Below, one piece after another: positions 9,596 through 19,506 of a stretch of 64,000 nucleotides of DNA. This stretch comes from Salsipaludibacter sp963735045. Lineage in GTDB: Bacteria > Actinomycetota > Nitriliruptoria > Nitriliruptorales > Nitriliruptoraceae. The position numbers were made by a program, and so were the translations under genes. Under the pieces are notes generated by a model that was not told where the DNA came from, did no database searches, and saw only the letters and a program-made list of their open reading frames with translations. The stretch is from contig CAVTIZ010000003.1 in the NCBI GenBank assembly GCA_963735045.1, forward strand, positions 682,001 through 746,000, written 5' to 3'. Position 1 is the first letter of the stretch; every line of letters starts with the position of its first letter.

Positions 9596-12500
9596 GTGTT
9601 CCTGAACTCGCTCACGATGCGCGGCTTCAAGTCCTTCGCCGACACCACGTCGTTGGAGGTCGAGCCGGGCGTCACGGTGATCGTGGGGCCCAACGGCTCG
9701 GGCAAGTCCAACGTGGTCGACGCCCTGGCGTGGGTGTTGGGCACGGCTGCGCCGTCCCGGGTCCGTGGTGGGACCATGACCGACGTCGTGTTCGCCGGGT
9801 CGCCCGACCGGAACCGCGCCACGTCGGCGCGCGTGGCCATCACCATCGACAACTCGGCCGGCGTGCTGGGCCAGCACGCCGTGGGCACGGCCGGATCGGC
9901 CCAGGAGTTCACCGAGGTCACGGTCGCGCGCGAGATCGACCTCGACGGCAGCGGGACCTACCGCATCAACGGCGAGGTCGTGCGGGCGCTGGACGTCCAG
10001 GAGCTGCTCAGCGACACCGGCCTCGGCCGGGAACTGCACACGATCGTGGGCCAGGGCCAGCTCGACGAGATCCTCAACGCCCGACCCGAGGATCGGCGCT
10101 CCTACATCGAGGAGGCCGCGGGCATCCTCAAGCACCGCCGTCGCCGGGAGCGCTCGGTGCGCAAGCTGGAGCAGGTCGACGAGCACATCCACCAGCTGTC
10201 CCTGGTCCTTCGTGAACTGCGACGTCAGTTGCGCCCGCTGCAACGACAGGCCGAGCAGGCCGACCGCCATCGCGTCCTGCAGGCGGACCTGCGTGCGGTG
10301 CAGGTCCGCCTGGCCGCGCACGACCTCGCCGACCTGACCGCACGACGGGCGGCTGCCGCCGACACCGACGAGGCGACCCGGTCCCGGGAGGAGGCCGCCG
10401 CCGAGCACGTCGCGGGGCTGCGCCGACGGGTCGCGGCCCTGGAGGAGGACCTGGCCACGCGGGTGCCGCAGGCCGACCAGGCCCAGGACGTGCACCATCG
10501 GCTCGTGTCGCTGGGGGAGCGCCTGCACGGCACCGCCGAGCTGATCGCGGCCCGCCGTCGCCACCTCGCCGATTGGGTCGAGGAGCCGTTGGCCGGGCGA
10601 CCGCCGGAGGAGCTGCGTGCCGCCGCCGGACGGGCCGACGAGAACCGGGCCGCACGGGAGGACGAACTGGTCGGGCTCCGCGAGCTGCTCGACGCCGCCA
10701 GCGAGGAGCGTCGCGCGGTCGAGCTGCGTCGCCGTGACCACGAGCGGGCCCGCGCCGCCGCCGTGCGCGCCCGGGCCCAGGCCCGCGAGCGCCACGTCCG
10801 CTGGGAGGGACAGGTCGGGGCGCTGGCCGGGGGCATCCGCGCTGCCGAGGCCGAGCTCGGCCGTGCGCGCGACCAACTGGAGGGCATCGACACCCGCCGG
10901 GAGTCGGTGGACGCCGAACTGTCCCACCTCACCGACGACCAGGACGAACTCGACCGGGTCGCTGCCGACGCCGACCAGCAGGTCGCGCGGACCCGGCGGT
11001 CGGTCGACGACGCCCAGGAGCAGGTCGACGAACTGGGTCGCCGGGAACGTGACCTCGAACGCCAGCGGTCGGCCCACGAGGCCCGCGCCGAGGCCCTGCG
11101 AGCCGCCGTGGCCCGCGCCGGCGCGGGGGCGGCCACCCTGTTGGACGATCCGACCGCCAACGGGCTCGACCTGCTCGGCCGTGTCGCCGACCACGTGCGC
11201 GTGGCCGACGAACACGGGATCGCGGTGGCTGCCGTGCTGGGCACCCTGGGCGAGGCCGTGGTCGCCGCCGACGACGCAGCCGCGGCGGCGGCCGTGTCCT
11301 GGCTGCGCGACCAGGGCGGGGCCGGCGCCACGGTCGTCCCGCTGGCCGGCGACGCCGACGACGCCACCGACCCCACGGCGCGTCCCGCAACGGCAGCGGC
11401 CTGCGAGCGGGCAGGTGCCACCTGGCTGGCCGAGCACCTGCTCGCGGCCGACACGCCGGCCGGCGCCGCGGTGGCCTCGGCGCTGCGACGCGCCGTCGCC
11501 GACGCGGTGGTCGTGGACACCTGGCCCGTCGCCGTCACGCTCCACGAGCGGTGTCGGGACCTCACCGTGGTGACCCGCGCCGGTGACGTCGCGTCGCCGG
11601 CAGGCTGGACCGCCACGCCCGTCGACGACACCTCCGCGGTGGTGGCCGCCACGGCGGCCGACGACGCCGAGCAGGCGGCCCGGACCCTCGCGGTCGAACT
11701 CGACGACCTCGCGGTCACGGCGGCGGCGGCGCGGCGCGACCTGGTCGCCGCCCGCGAGGCCCACGACGCCGCGACCGCCGAGCGCCATCGCGCCACCGCC
11801 GAGGCGGACGGCGCCCGGCGCCGGGTCGCCCGGCTCGGCGAGGAGTCCGACGCGGTGGTCCGCCAGCGGTCCGTGGTGGCGTCCCACCTCGACGAGATCA
11901 CGACGGGCCTGGACCGGGACCGTGCGGCGCTGGTCGACCTCCGGGCCGGGGGACCGCCGGCCGTGGACGAACTGGTCGACGACGACGCCGACGTCGACGA
12001 CGAGGGACGCGAACTCGACGAACTGGTCGGGGCCGTGCGTGATCGCGAACTGGATGCCCGCGTCGACGTCGAGCGGGCCACCGAGCAGGTCCGGACCCTG
12101 GCCGGACAGGCCGACGACCTGCGCCACGAGGCCGTGGAGGTCGAGGCCGCCCTGGCCGAGGCCGCCCGTCGTCGCGAACGACGCCGCGAGGGCATCGCTC
12201 GCTGCGCCGAGCTCGCGGCGGTGTGCACCCGGGCGCGCCAGGAACTGGACCGGTCGTTGGCCGAGGCCGCCGACCATCGCGACACCCTGCGCACCGTCGT
12301 CGCCGCGCGCCGGGGCGACCTCGGCGAGGTGCGCGAGACCCTGGACGGGGCCGAGGCCGAGTTGTCGGACGTGCGCGAGCATCGCCACCGCGCCGACCTC
12401 GAGCGCGCCGACCTCGACCACCGCATCGAGGCGATCGCGTCCCGGGTCCGCACCGACTTCCAGCTGTCGGTCGACGAGGTGCTCGAGGAGCACCCCGACG

Positions 12501-13195
12501 CCGGCGACGACGACCGCCACGACCTGGTCGCGCGCGAGGACGACCTGGTGCGCAAGGTCGGACTGCTGGGACGGATCAACCCGCTGGCGTTGGAGGAGTT
12601 CGAGGCGCTGGAGCAGCGCCACGCCTTCCTGGCCGAGCAGGTGGCCGACCTGCGAGAGTCCCGCCGAGACCTCGAACGGGTCATCGACGCCGTCGACGAC
12701 CGCATCCGGGAGGTGTTCACCGAGGCCTGGGAGGACGTGGCGAGTGCCTTCGAGCGCATCTTCGCCGTGATGTTCCCGGGTGGGCACGGACGCCTGCGCC
12801 TGGTGGGCGACGACGACCCGCTGACGGCCGGGGTGGAGGTCGAGGCGCGGCCGCCGGGCAAGAAGGTGTCCCGGCTCAGCCTGCTGTCCGGGGGGGAGCG
12901 CTCCCTGACGGTGCTGGCGTTCGTGTTCGCGATCTTCACCGCACGCCCGAGTCCGTTCTACGTCCTGGACGAGGTCGACGCCGCGCTCGACGACGTCAAC
13001 CTCCAGCGACTGCTGCAGGTCGTGGAGTCCTTCCGGGGGTCGAGCCAGATCATCATGGTCACCCACCAGAAGCGTTCGATGGAGATCGCCGACGTGCTGT
13101 ACGGGATCACCATGGGCTCCGACGCCGTCACCAAGGTGGTCGCCCAGCGCCTCGGCGAGCTCGAGGCAAGTGGGGTGCTCGAAGCCGCCGGGTGA
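9596..13195 (+). CDS. smc: chromosome segregation ATPase SMC
   Basis: A 1199-aa structural-maintenance-of-chromosomes protein, the core of the bacterial condensin (with ScpA/ScpB, not in this window). The Walker A motif GPNGSGKSNV is at residues 31-40. Two long Arg/Glu/Ala-rich coiled-coil arms flank a hinge at roughly residues 500-680. The C-terminal head carries LSLLSGGERSL (ABC signature) and FYVLDEVDAALDD (Walker B). The length is normal for the family. The start is GTG; the rnc-mutM-smc-ftsY order is standard in actinobacteria. A 1423-aa open frame on the opposite strand is a composition artefact. Confidence 0.97.
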   Translation: MFLNSLTMRGFKSFADTTSLEVEPGVTVIVGPNGSGKSNVVDALAWVLGTAAPSRVRGGTMTDVVFAGSPDRNRATSARVAITIDNSAGVLGQHAVGTAGSAQEFTEVTVAREIDLDGSGTYRINGEVVRALDVQELLSDTGLGRELHTIVGQGQLDEILNARPEDRRSYIEEAAGILKHRRRRERSVRKLEQVDEHIHQLSLVLRELRRQLRPLQRQAEQADRHRVLQADLRAVQVRLAAHDLADLTARRAAAADTDEATRSREEAAAEHVAGLRRRVAALEEDLATRVPQADQAQDVHHRLVSLGERLHGTAELIAARRRHLADWVEEPLAGRPPEELRAAAGRADENRAAREDELVGLRELLDAASEERRAVELRRRDHERARAAAVRARAQARERHVRWEGQVGALAGGIRAAEAELGRARDQLEGIDTRRESVDAELSHLTDDQDELDRVAADADQQVARTRRSVDDAQEQVDELGRRERDLERQRSAHEARAEALRAAVARAGAGAATLLDDPTANGLDLLGRVADHVRVADEHGIAVAAVLGTLGEAVVAADDAAAAAAVSWLRDQGGAGATVVPLAGDADDATDPTARPATAAACERAGATWLAEHLLAADTPAGAAVASALRRAVADAVVVDTWPVAVTLHERCRDLTVVTRAGDVASPAGWTATPVDDTSAVVAATAADDAEQAARTLAVELDDLAVTAAAARRDLVAAREAHDAATAERHRATAEADGARRRVARLGEESDAVVRQRSVVASHLDEITTGLDRDRAALVDLRAGGPPAVDELVDDDADVDDEGRELDELVGAVRDRELDARVDVERATEQVRTLAGQADDLRHEAVEVEAALAEAARRRERRREGIARCAELAAVCTRARQELDRSLAEAADHRDTLRTVVAARRGDLGEVRETLDGAEAELSDVREHRHRADLERADLDHRIEAIASRVRTDFQLSVDEVLEEHPDAGDDDRHDLVAREDDLVRKVGLLGRINPLALEEFEALEQRHAFLAEQVADLRESRRDLERVIDAVDDRIREVFTEAWEDVASAFERIFAVMFPGGHGRLRLVGDDDPLTAGVEVEARPPGKKVSRLSLLSGGERSLTVLAFVFAIFTARPSPFYVLDEVDAALDDVNLQRLLQVVESFRGSSQIIMVTHQKRSMEIADVLYGITMGSDAVTKVVAQRLGELEASGVLEAAG

Positions 13196-13347
13196 CCGAC
13201 CGGGTCGCCACGTGGCACCCTTGTCGACGGGCCGCGGGCCGACGCTGACCCCGCCGCGTCGCCCGGCCCCCACCCTCCTCCCCGTCCTGCTCGTCCCGGC
13301 TGGCACCGTGGGGCGAGCCCCGCCTTCCCCGAGATCGGCATCACCTG

Positions 13348-14496
13348 ATGGACATTCCCGAGATCCTGCTGGCCGCCCTGGCGATCCTGGTCCTGGTACT
13401 GGGCACCACGCTCGGACTGCTGCGTCGTGGGAGTCGACGTCCCCCGCCACGCGACGACCGCGGCGGCGACGACGACGGCCGGGGCGCGGTCGCGACTCGC
13501 GAACGCGACACCGACACCGTCACCGAGGCACCACCGGACCGCCAGCCGACCCGGGTCGAACCCGAGCCGGTCGCCCCGCCGCCGCTGTCGGTCCGGGAAC
13601 GGTTCCGCCAGCGGCTGGTCCGGACCCGCAACGTGCTGGGGGTTTCGGTCACCGAACTCTTCGGTGGCGGGGTGTCCGACGAGGCCTGGGACGGCCTGGA
13701 GGAACTGCTCATCTCGGCCGACGTCGGGGTGGCCGCGACGCTGGACATCGTCGAGGAGGTCCGCACCACCGCCCGCGAGCAGGGTGTGACCGACGCCGAC
13801 GGCGTGGTCGCGATCCTCAAGGAGGAGTTGCGTGGCGCCCTGCAGGTGGGGGACCGGTCGCTGGGTCGATCCGGCGACGACGACCCGACCGTGTGGATGC
13901 TGACCGGCGTCAACGGCACCGGCAAGACCACGACCATCGGCAAGCTCGCCGCGGTCGAACAGGCCGAGGAGCGGTCGGTGGTGCTGGCGGCCGCCGACAC
14001 CTTCCGGGCGGCCGCCGCCGACCAGCTCGGGCTGTGGGCCGACCGCACCGGGGCCCGCCTGGTCCGCAAGGACGAGGGCGCCGACCCGGCCTCGGTGGCC
14101 TTCGACGGGTGGATGGCGGCGGTTGCCACCGACGCCGACCTGCTGGTCGTGGACACCGCGGGTCGCCTCCACAACCGACGCGAACTGATGGACGAGCTCG
14201 GCAAGGTCAAGCGAGTCGTGGAGAAGCAGTCCGGGCCGATGGACGAGGTGTTGCTGGTGCTCGACGCCACCACCGGGCAGAACGGCCTGGCACAGGCCAG
14301 TGCGTTCGTCGATGCCGTCGACGTGACCGGGATCGTGCTGACCAAGCTGGACGGGTCGTCCAAGGGCGGCATCGTCGTCGCGGTGCAGCGCGAGCTGGGC
14401 CTGCCGGTCAAGCTGGTCGGCCTCGGCGAGGGAATCGACGACCTCGCGCCCTTCGATCCGGACGCCTTCGTCGACTCGTTGTTCACCACCGACTGA
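13348..14496 (+). CDS. ftsY: signal recognition particle receptor FtsY
   Basis: The 382-aa SRP receptor GTPase docks ribosome-SRP complexes at the membrane. Residues about 5-27 are a hydrophobic anchor (ILLAALAILVLVLGTTLGLL), followed by a charged Pro/Arg-rich linker and the NG domain: GVNGTGKTTTIGKLA (G1), DTAGRLHN (G3) and TKLDGSSKGG (G4/G5). The true N-terminal membrane segment is typical of actinobacterial FtsY. It lies downstream of smc after a gap of about 150 bp. Confidence 0.96.
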   Translation: MDIPEILLAALAILVLVLGTTLGLLRRGSRRPPPRDDRGGDDDGRGAVATRERDTDTVTEAPPDRQPTRVEPEPVAPPPLSVRERFRQRLVRTRNVLGVSVTELFGGGVSDEAWDGLEELLISADVGVAATLDIVEEVRTTAREQGVTDADGVVAILKEELRGALQVGDRSLGRSGDDDPTVWMLTGVNGTGKTTTIGKLAAVEQAEERSVVLAAADTFRAAAADQLGLWADRTGARLVRKDEGADPASVAFDGWMAAVATDADLLVVDTAGRLHNRRELMDELGKVKRVVEKQSGPMDEVLLVLDATTGQNGLAQASAFVDAVDVTGIVLTKLDGSSKGGIVVAVQRELGLPVKLVGLGEGIDDLAPFDPDAFVDSLFTTD

Positions 14497-14549
14497 GCGG
14501 CGCCTCGCGGCCGCCCCGTGCCGCCGCGGGAGCGCAGCGGGGCCATGAC

Positions 14550-15788
14550 CTAGCCCGGTCGCGCCGAGGGCGCGCCGTCGGTGCCGGCCGGCTCGTGCTC
14601 GCGGTCCGGGTCGGGACCGGCACGGCCACTGGAGGGTTCCGGGTCGCCGGCCGCGCGCACGAACGGGGCCAGCGCGCGCCCGAGGCGACCCAGCAGCAGC
14701 GCGTCACGCCGGTGCAGCAGGTCCCCGGGCTCGGTGTCGCAGACCACCACGCCGACCAGTTGTCCGGCCACCGGCAACGGGGCGGCCACGACCGAGCCGC
14801 GCCGTCGCCCGTCCGACGACGCCAGCGCCGCGAGGTCGTCGTGGGTGGCGGCGGCGACCGTGCCCAGGCTCAACGCCCGGTCCCGCGGGCCGCCCGGGAG
14901 CAGGTCGATCGGTTGACCGCTGGCGACCGTGGGGTCGCTGGACCACCACACCACGAGGTCGCCGGACGAGCCGGTGACCAGCAGGTGGACCTGCGCCGCT
15001 CGCAGGTGGTGGCGGAGACGTCGGCCGGCCTCCTCCAGCGCCGCACGGGGAGCACCCGTCCCGCTGGCGTGCACGACGTCGTCGACCACGCCCAGTTCCC
15101 AGCGGAGTCGCCGGACCCGCACCCGCTCGCGGGCCGCGAGCGCCAGGGCCTGCGTCTCCGCGGCCCGCGAGCGTCGTCCGGCCGTCGCCACGTCACCGAC
15201 CAGCACGCCCAACCCCACGGCGGCCAGCACCGCCACCACCGTGTCCTCGACGGACTGGGGCCCGAAGGAGGTCGCCCCCACGACCAGCCGCGCCGTTTCG
15301 AACGGCGCGGCGATCGCGACGTTGCGCAGGACCCCGAAGCGGCCGAGCCGGACCCCGCCGATGATCGCGAGCAGGACGAACACCAGGATCACGAACGCAC
15401 TGTCCTGGACCACGCCGAACGGCAGCAGCATCGCGAGCAGGACCGCGTCCAGCAGGCTCAGCACCTCCAGCCCACGTCGCCCGCTGCTGCCTCGTGCGAG
15501 CACGTGGGCGGTGGCCGCGGCGGCCACCGCGAAGGCCACGCCCGACGTGGCCACCATCGCCCACGCCCAGGCCGGGGCGGGACTGGTGTCCTGCCACAGT
15601 GACAACAGGATCGCGACCGCCGCCGCCAACCGGGTCCAGCCCAGTTGGCGTTCCAACCGCGCCTCGTGGGGTTCCAGCGGCAGGTCCGACCACGTGGTCG
15701 CCCACCACCAGCGCAGCGACGAGCGTGGGGAGGTCGGCCGCCACCGACCACGGGACGCCGACGGCTCGTCCTGTGCTGGTTCGGCCAT
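14550..15788 (-). CDS. multipass membrane protein with C-terminal GAF-like domain
   Basis: A 412-aa protein with five or six hydrophobic segments in residues about 50-215 (for example LLDAVLLAMLLPFGVVQ and AFVILVFVLLAIIGGV). A soluble part of about 150 residues follows, resembling a GAF domain (RAALEEAGRRLRHHLRAAQVHLLVTG ... GSVVAAPLPVAGQLVGVVV). No histidine-kinase, GGDEF or phosphatase module follows, so its output is unknown; it may be a sensor fragment or partner protein. The ATG at 15788 has GGGAG close upstream. It sits antisense between ftsY and ffh, an unusual place for a non-SRP gene. Confidence 0.65.
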   Translation of the reverse strand: MAEPAQDEPSASRGRWRPTSPRSSLRWWWATTWSDLPLEPHEARLERQLGWTRLAAAVAILLSLWQDTSPAPAWAWAMVATSGVAFAVAAAATAHVLARGSSGRRGLEVLSLLDAVLLAMLLPFGVVQDSAFVILVFVLLAIIGGVRLGRFGVLRNVAIAAPFETARLVVGATSFGPQSVEDTVVAVLAAVGLGVLVGDVATAGRRSRAAETQALALAARERVRVRRLRWELGVVDDVVHASGTGAPRAALEEAGRRLRHHLRAAQVHLLVTGSSGDLVVWWSSDPTVASGQPIDLLPGGPRDRALSLGTVAAATHDDLAALASSDGRRRGSVVAAPLPVAGQLVGVVVCDTEPGDLLHRRDALLLGRLGRALAPFVRAAGDPEPSSGRAGPDPDREHEPAGTDGAPSARPG

Positions 15789-15984
15789 GTCGCTCCCGGT
15801 GGTGACGGCCCGACGAGTCTGCCAGCCCCGTGGTTGCCTGTCGCGCCGGGTGGGCGCGGCTGCGTCCGCGCTGGCGCCGTCGGTGCGAAAGGACCGGGCG
15901 CTACCCTCGGCCGCGCCGTCGGCGCTCGTGCTGTCGCCTCGCGCCGCCGCCCCACGGCCCGTCCCACCCCACGAAGGTCCCACC

Positions 15985-17439
15985 GTGTTCGATGCCCTTG
16001 CCCAACGACTGGACGATGCGCTGTCGCGCGTCCGTGGTCGCGGCCGCCTCGACGACGAGACGGTCGACGCCACGCTCAAGGAGATCCGGCTCGCCCTGCT
16101 CGAGGCCGACGTCAACTTCAAGGTCGTCCGCGGGTTCGTCGACCGCCTGCGCGAGACCCTGGTCGGCGAGGAGGTCAGCAAGTCCCTCAACCCGTCCCAG
16201 CAGGTCGTCAAGGCCGTGCATGCCGAGATCGTCCGTGCCCTCGGCGGCGAGTCGGTTCCGTTGGACCTGTCGGGGTCCCCGACGGTGATCATGCTGGCCG
16301 GCCTGCAGGGCTCGGGAAAGACCACGGCCGCGGGCAAGCTGGCCAAGCAGCTCAAGAAGAAGGGCCGCACGCCGATGCTGGTGGCCTGTGACCTGCAGCG
16401 CCCGGCGGCGGTCCAGCAGTTGCGGGTGAACGCGGAGAAGGTCGGGGTGCACGTCTACGCGCCGGTGGAGACCGGAGACCCGGTCGCGGTGGCACGCGAC
16501 TCGCTCCAGAAGGCCCGGGACACGGGGTGCGACGTCGTCATCGTGGACACCGCCGGTCGTCTCCACATCGATGCCGAGCTGATGGGCCAGGCCAGCGACA
16601 TCCGGGCCGCCGTGCAGCCCACGGCGACGCTGTTCGTCATCGACTCCATGATCGGCCAGGAGGCCGTCAACGTCTCCAAGGCCTTCCTCGACGACGTCGG
16701 GTTCGACGGGGTGATCCTGACCAAGCTCGACGGTGACGCCCGTGGTGGCGCCGCGCTGTCGGTCCGCGAGGTCACCCAGCGACCGATCGTCTACGCCTCG
16801 GTCGGTGAGAAGATGGAGGACTTCGAGGCGTTCCACCCGGACCGGATGGCCGACCGGATCCTGGGCATGGGCGACGTCATGACGCTCATCGAGAAGGCCG
16901 AGGACACCTTCACCGAGGCCGAGACCCGGCAGGCCGAGGAGGCCATGCTGTCGGGGGACTTCACCCTCGAGGACTTCCTGTCCCAGATGCAGATGGTCAA
17001 GCGGATGGGCCCGCTCAAGGGCGTGCTGGGGATGCTGCCGGGCATGGGCCAGGCCCTCAAGGACGTCGACGTCGACGACAAGCAACTCGCCCACGTCGAG
17101 GCGATCATCACCTCCATGACCCTCGAGGAGCGGCGCAACCCCCGCCTGCTGACCAAGGGGGGCGCGCGTCGCCGCCGTCGGATCGCGGCTGGGTCCGGCC
17201 GGACCGTGCAGGAGGTCAATCGCCTCCTCAAGCAGTTCGACCAGGCCAAGTCGGTCATGAAGTCGGTGTCGAAGATGGCGGGGACGGAGTCGATGAACCC
17301 GCAGGGACGCAAGGGCAAGCGCGCCCAGGCCAAGGCTGCCCAGCAGCTGATGCGCTCGGGCCAGCTGCCCGGCCAGGGCAGTCCCGGTGGGCTGGGCGGG
17401 TTCCCGGGCCTCCAACAGGCGCCCAAGCGCAAGCCCTAG
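15985..17439 (+). CDS. ffh: signal recognition particle protein Ffh
   Basis: The 484-aa SRP54 GTPase binds signal sequences of nascent membrane and secreted proteins together with 4.5S RNA. The N domain begins MFDALAQRLDDALS. G-domain motifs are GLQGSGKTTAAGKLA, DTAGRLHIDAE and TKLDGDARGG. The Met-rich M domain (residues about 320-440) contains MGPLKGVLGMLPGM and the RNA-binding region near RRRRRIAAGSGRT. The GTG start has AAGG eight bases upstream. It pairs functionally with ftsY 1.5 kb upstream. Confidence 0.97.
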   Translation: MFDALAQRLDDALSRVRGRGRLDDETVDATLKEIRLALLEADVNFKVVRGFVDRLRETLVGEEVSKSLNPSQQVVKAVHAEIVRALGGESVPLDLSGSPTVIMLAGLQGSGKTTAAGKLAKQLKKKGRTPMLVACDLQRPAAVQQLRVNAEKVGVHVYAPVETGDPVAVARDSLQKARDTGCDVVIVDTAGRLHIDAELMGQASDIRAAVQPTATLFVIDSMIGQEAVNVSKAFLDDVGFDGVILTKLDGDARGGAALSVREVTQRPIVYASVGEKMEDFEAFHPDRMADRILGMGDVMTLIEKAEDTFTEAETRQAEEAMLSGDFTLEDFLSQMQMVKRMGPLKGVLGMLPGMGQALKDVDVDDKQLAHVEAIITSMTLEERRNPRLLTKGGARRRRRIAAGSGRTVQEVNRLLKQFDQAKSVMKSVSKMAGTESMNPQGRKGKRAQAKAAQQLMRSGQLPGQGSPGGLGGFPGLQQAPKRKP

Positions 17440-17487
17440 GGTCGTCGTCGTGTGACCCGTCGCGGGACGGGCGGCCGGGAGGACCGC

Positions 17488-18033
17488 ATGGTCGACCAGG
17501 TGTCGTTGTTCCTGCACGTGCTGGCCGCCGTGGGGCTGCTCGGCGGTGCCGTCGCGCAGGTGATGGTCGGTGCGCGGCTGCGGGGGGCGACCACGCCGAT
17601 GTCGATCGGCACCTGGGGCGGTTTCGCCCAGGCACTGGGGACGCTGGTGCTGGTGTCCGGCGTGGTGAGCCTGCTGACCGGTGGCCACCTGGCCGGGGCG
17701 GTGTGGTCGTCGGAGGAGTCCTCGGGGTTCTCCCAGCCCTGGATCACGCTCGGCCTGGTCGGCCTGGTCGTGGCGGGGGGGTTGTGGTGGCTGGGGTCGT
17801 CGCGGCTGCGTCGTCTGGTCGAGCGCACCCGCACCGACGAACCGGCCCGCCTGGTCGTCGACGCCCGCGCGTCGGCGTTGTGGGGTCCGGTGCACGGCCT
17901 GGTCGGCCTCGGCGTCGGCATGGTGTGGATCATGACGACCAAGCCGGCCGGGTGGGTGACCACCGGCGTCGTGCTGGCCGGCATGCTCGTGCTGGGCTGG
18001 ATCGCCGGGTTGCTGGTGTCCTCGCGCCCGTGA
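17488..18033 (+). CDS. small integral membrane protein of unknown function (about four TM segments)
   Basis: A 181-aa hydrophobic protein with four clear membrane segments: FLHVLAAVGLLGGAVAQVMV, ALGTLVLVSGVVSLLTGG, ITLGLVGLVVAGGLWWL and a C-terminal pair region around GLVGLGVGMVWIM and VVLAGMLVLGWIAGLLV. I prefer the ATG at 17488, with GGGAGGA four bases upstream, over an upstream in-frame start at 17452. No motif identifies a function. It follows ffh by about 50 bp and precedes the rpsP operon; co-transcription with ffh is likely. Confidence 0.7.
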   Translation: MVDQVSLFLHVLAAVGLLGGAVAQVMVGARLRGATTPMSIGTWGGFAQALGTLVLVSGVVSLLTGGHLAGAVWSSEESSGFSQPWITLGLVGLVVAGGLWWLGSSRLRRLVERTRTDEPARLVVDARASALWGPVHGLVGLGVGMVWIMTTKPAGWVTTGVVLAGMLVLGWIAGLLVSSRP

Positions 18034-18057
18034 CGGGTGCGAGCGCTGCGCTACACT
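18030..18057 (+). promoter_or_regulatory. putative rpsP operon promoter
   Basis: GTGACG (18030-18035), a 16-bp gap and TACACT (18052-18057) form a promoter-like pair overlapping the stop of the upstream membrane protein gene. The arms GCCGTCG (18069-18075) and CGACGGC (18090-18096) form a hairpin just downstream of the expected start point. It would drive rpsP-khpA-rimM-trmD. Inference from pattern. Confidence 0.45.
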
Positions 18058-18219
18058 GTCCGGCAGCCGCCGTCGCGACCCGTTCGCCTCGACGGCATTC
18101 CTGACCCACCGTCCTCTGCCTCGTCGTCGCCGGCCAGCATCACCTCGCCGCGCGTCCACGCAGGTCCGGGCCGGTCCCACCGGTCGGCGGGCAGCCGACC
18201 ATCCCCACGAGGTCCCACC

Positions 18220-18615
18220 ATGTCCGTCAAGTTGCGCCTTCGTCGTGAAGGCACCAAGAAGAAGCCCCACTACCGCGTCGTCGCGGCCGACTCGCGCGCC
18301 CCGCGCGACGGTCGGTTCATCGAGATCCTGGGTGAGTACCACCCCCTCGACGAGCCCTCCACCGTCCACATCGAGCGCGACCGTGCCCTGTACTGGCTCG
18401 GCGTCGGCGCCCAGCCGTCGCTGCAGGTCAAGAAGCTGCTCCGCATCCAGGGCATCTGGCAGGAGTTCAAGCCCGACGACGAGCCGACCCGTGTGCGCCC
18501 CGACGCCCCGCCGGTCCCCAACCTCGCGTCCATGCCCAACACCGCGTCCGACGACACGGAGGCCGCCACCGGCGACGCCGATGGGGGATCCGACGAGGCC
18601 GGGGACGAGGCATGA
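18220..18615 (+). CDS. rpsP: 30S ribosomal protein S16
   Basis: S16 is an early-assembling small-subunit protein. The start MSVKLRLRREGTKKKPHYRV matches the family, and the core ends near residue 85. The remaining 45 residues form an acidic Asp/Glu/Ala-rich extension, common in actinobacterial S16, giving 131 aa in total. The stop overlaps the khpA start by ATGA. First gene of an apparent four-gene operon. Confidence 0.96.
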   Translation: MSVKLRLRREGTKKKPHYRVVAADSRAPRDGRFIEILGEYHPLDEPSTVHIERDRALYWLGVGAQPSLQVKKLLRIQGIWQEFKPDDEPTRVRPDAPPVPNLASMPNTASDDTEAATGDADGGSDEAGDEA

Positions 18616-18854
18616 GCGTCCGCGCCGAGGACACCCTGGACTTCGTGGCGCGCCAGCTGGTCGACCACCCCGACGACGTGCGCATCGAGTCGGCCTCCGA
18701 CGACCGTGGCACGACCCTGCACCTGTACGTGCACGGCGACGACGTCGGCAAGGTGATCGGCCGCCACGGCCGCACCGCCAAGGCCCTGCGGACGCTCGTC
18801 CGCGCCGCCGGGTCGCTCGACGACGTCAACGTCAACGTCGAGATCGAGGACTGA
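18612..18854 (+). CDS. khpA: KH-domain RNA-binding protein KhpA
   Basis: An 80-aa single KH domain with the nucleic-acid-contacting GxxG loop as GRHG within KVIGRHGRTAKALRTL. KhpA-type proteins (often with KhpB/Jag) bind mRNAs and sRNAs and are regularly encoded between rpsP and rimM. The ATG overlaps the rpsP stop, so translation is probably coupled. Confidence 0.92.
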   Translation: MSVRAEDTLDFVARQLVDHPDDVRIESASDDRGTTLHLYVHGDDVGKVIGRHGRTAKALRTLVRAAGSLDDVNVNVEIED

Positions 18855-18906
18855 CATCCTTCGGCCCGGTTGCACCGGGCCGGACGACCGTGCCGGGAGG
18901 CCAACC

Positions 18907-19506
18907 GTGACCGGCGAGGCCCTGATCGGCCGGATCGTCAAGCCGCACGGCATCCGCGGTGAGGTCGTGGTCGAGTCCCTGTCCGACGTCGAGGGTCGCT
19001 TCGACCCCGGCACCACCGTGACCGTCGGCACGACGGACCGCACCATCGCGAGCAGCCGCCCCCATGCGGGCCGGCTGCTCGTCGCGTTCGAGGGCATCGG
19101 TGACCGCACCGCCGCCGAGCACCTGCGCGGTCAGCAGGTGCACGGTCCCGACGTCGAACTGGACGACGAGGAGCGCTACTACGCCCACGAGCTGGTCGGG
19201 ATGGACGTGGTGACCGCTGACGGGGACTGGCTCGGGGAGGTGGTCGAGGTGCTCGACCTGCCCAGTGTCGCGGGCTACGAGCTGCTGGAGGTCGACCGCG
19301 ACGGCCAGCGCTGGCTGCTGCCCTCCGACGACGACCTGGTCGAGGTCGGCACCGACGAGTCCACCGGCACCGACCTGCTGATCGTCGTCGACCCGCCGCC
19401 CGGACTGCTGCCCGACGACCCCGGCGGCGCGATCGCCGTCGGGGACGACGCCGAGCCTGCTGGCGGTGACGCGGTGCCACGTGACACCGGGGACGTCGCC
19501 ACGTGA
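18907..19506 (+). CDS. rimM: ribosome maturation factor RimM
   Basis: RimM binds S19 and helps mature the 30S head. The 199-aa protein shows the N-terminal barrel (ALIGRIVKPHGIRGEVVVES) and a PRC-barrel-like C-terminal half (YYAHELVGMDVVTADGDWLG and onward). About 40 acidic residues extend the C-terminus. The GTG start has GGGAGG six bases upstream. The stop overlaps the trmD start (GTGA). Confidence 0.95.
   Translation: MTGEALIGRIVKPHGIRGEVVVESLSDVEGRFDPGTTVTVGTTDRTIASSRPHAGRLLVAFEGIGDRTAAEHLRGQQVHGPDVELDDEERYYAHELVGMDVVTADGDWLGEVVEVLDLPSVAGYELLEVDRDGQRWLLPSDDDLVEVGTDESTGTDLLIVVDPPPGLLPDDPGGAIAVGDDAEPAGGDAVPRDTGDVAT

Noticed and set aside
9179..13450. 1423-codon open frame antisense to smc
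   Set aside because: High GC removes stop codons; its sequence is low-complexity and it covers the opposite strand of an unmistakable smc gene.
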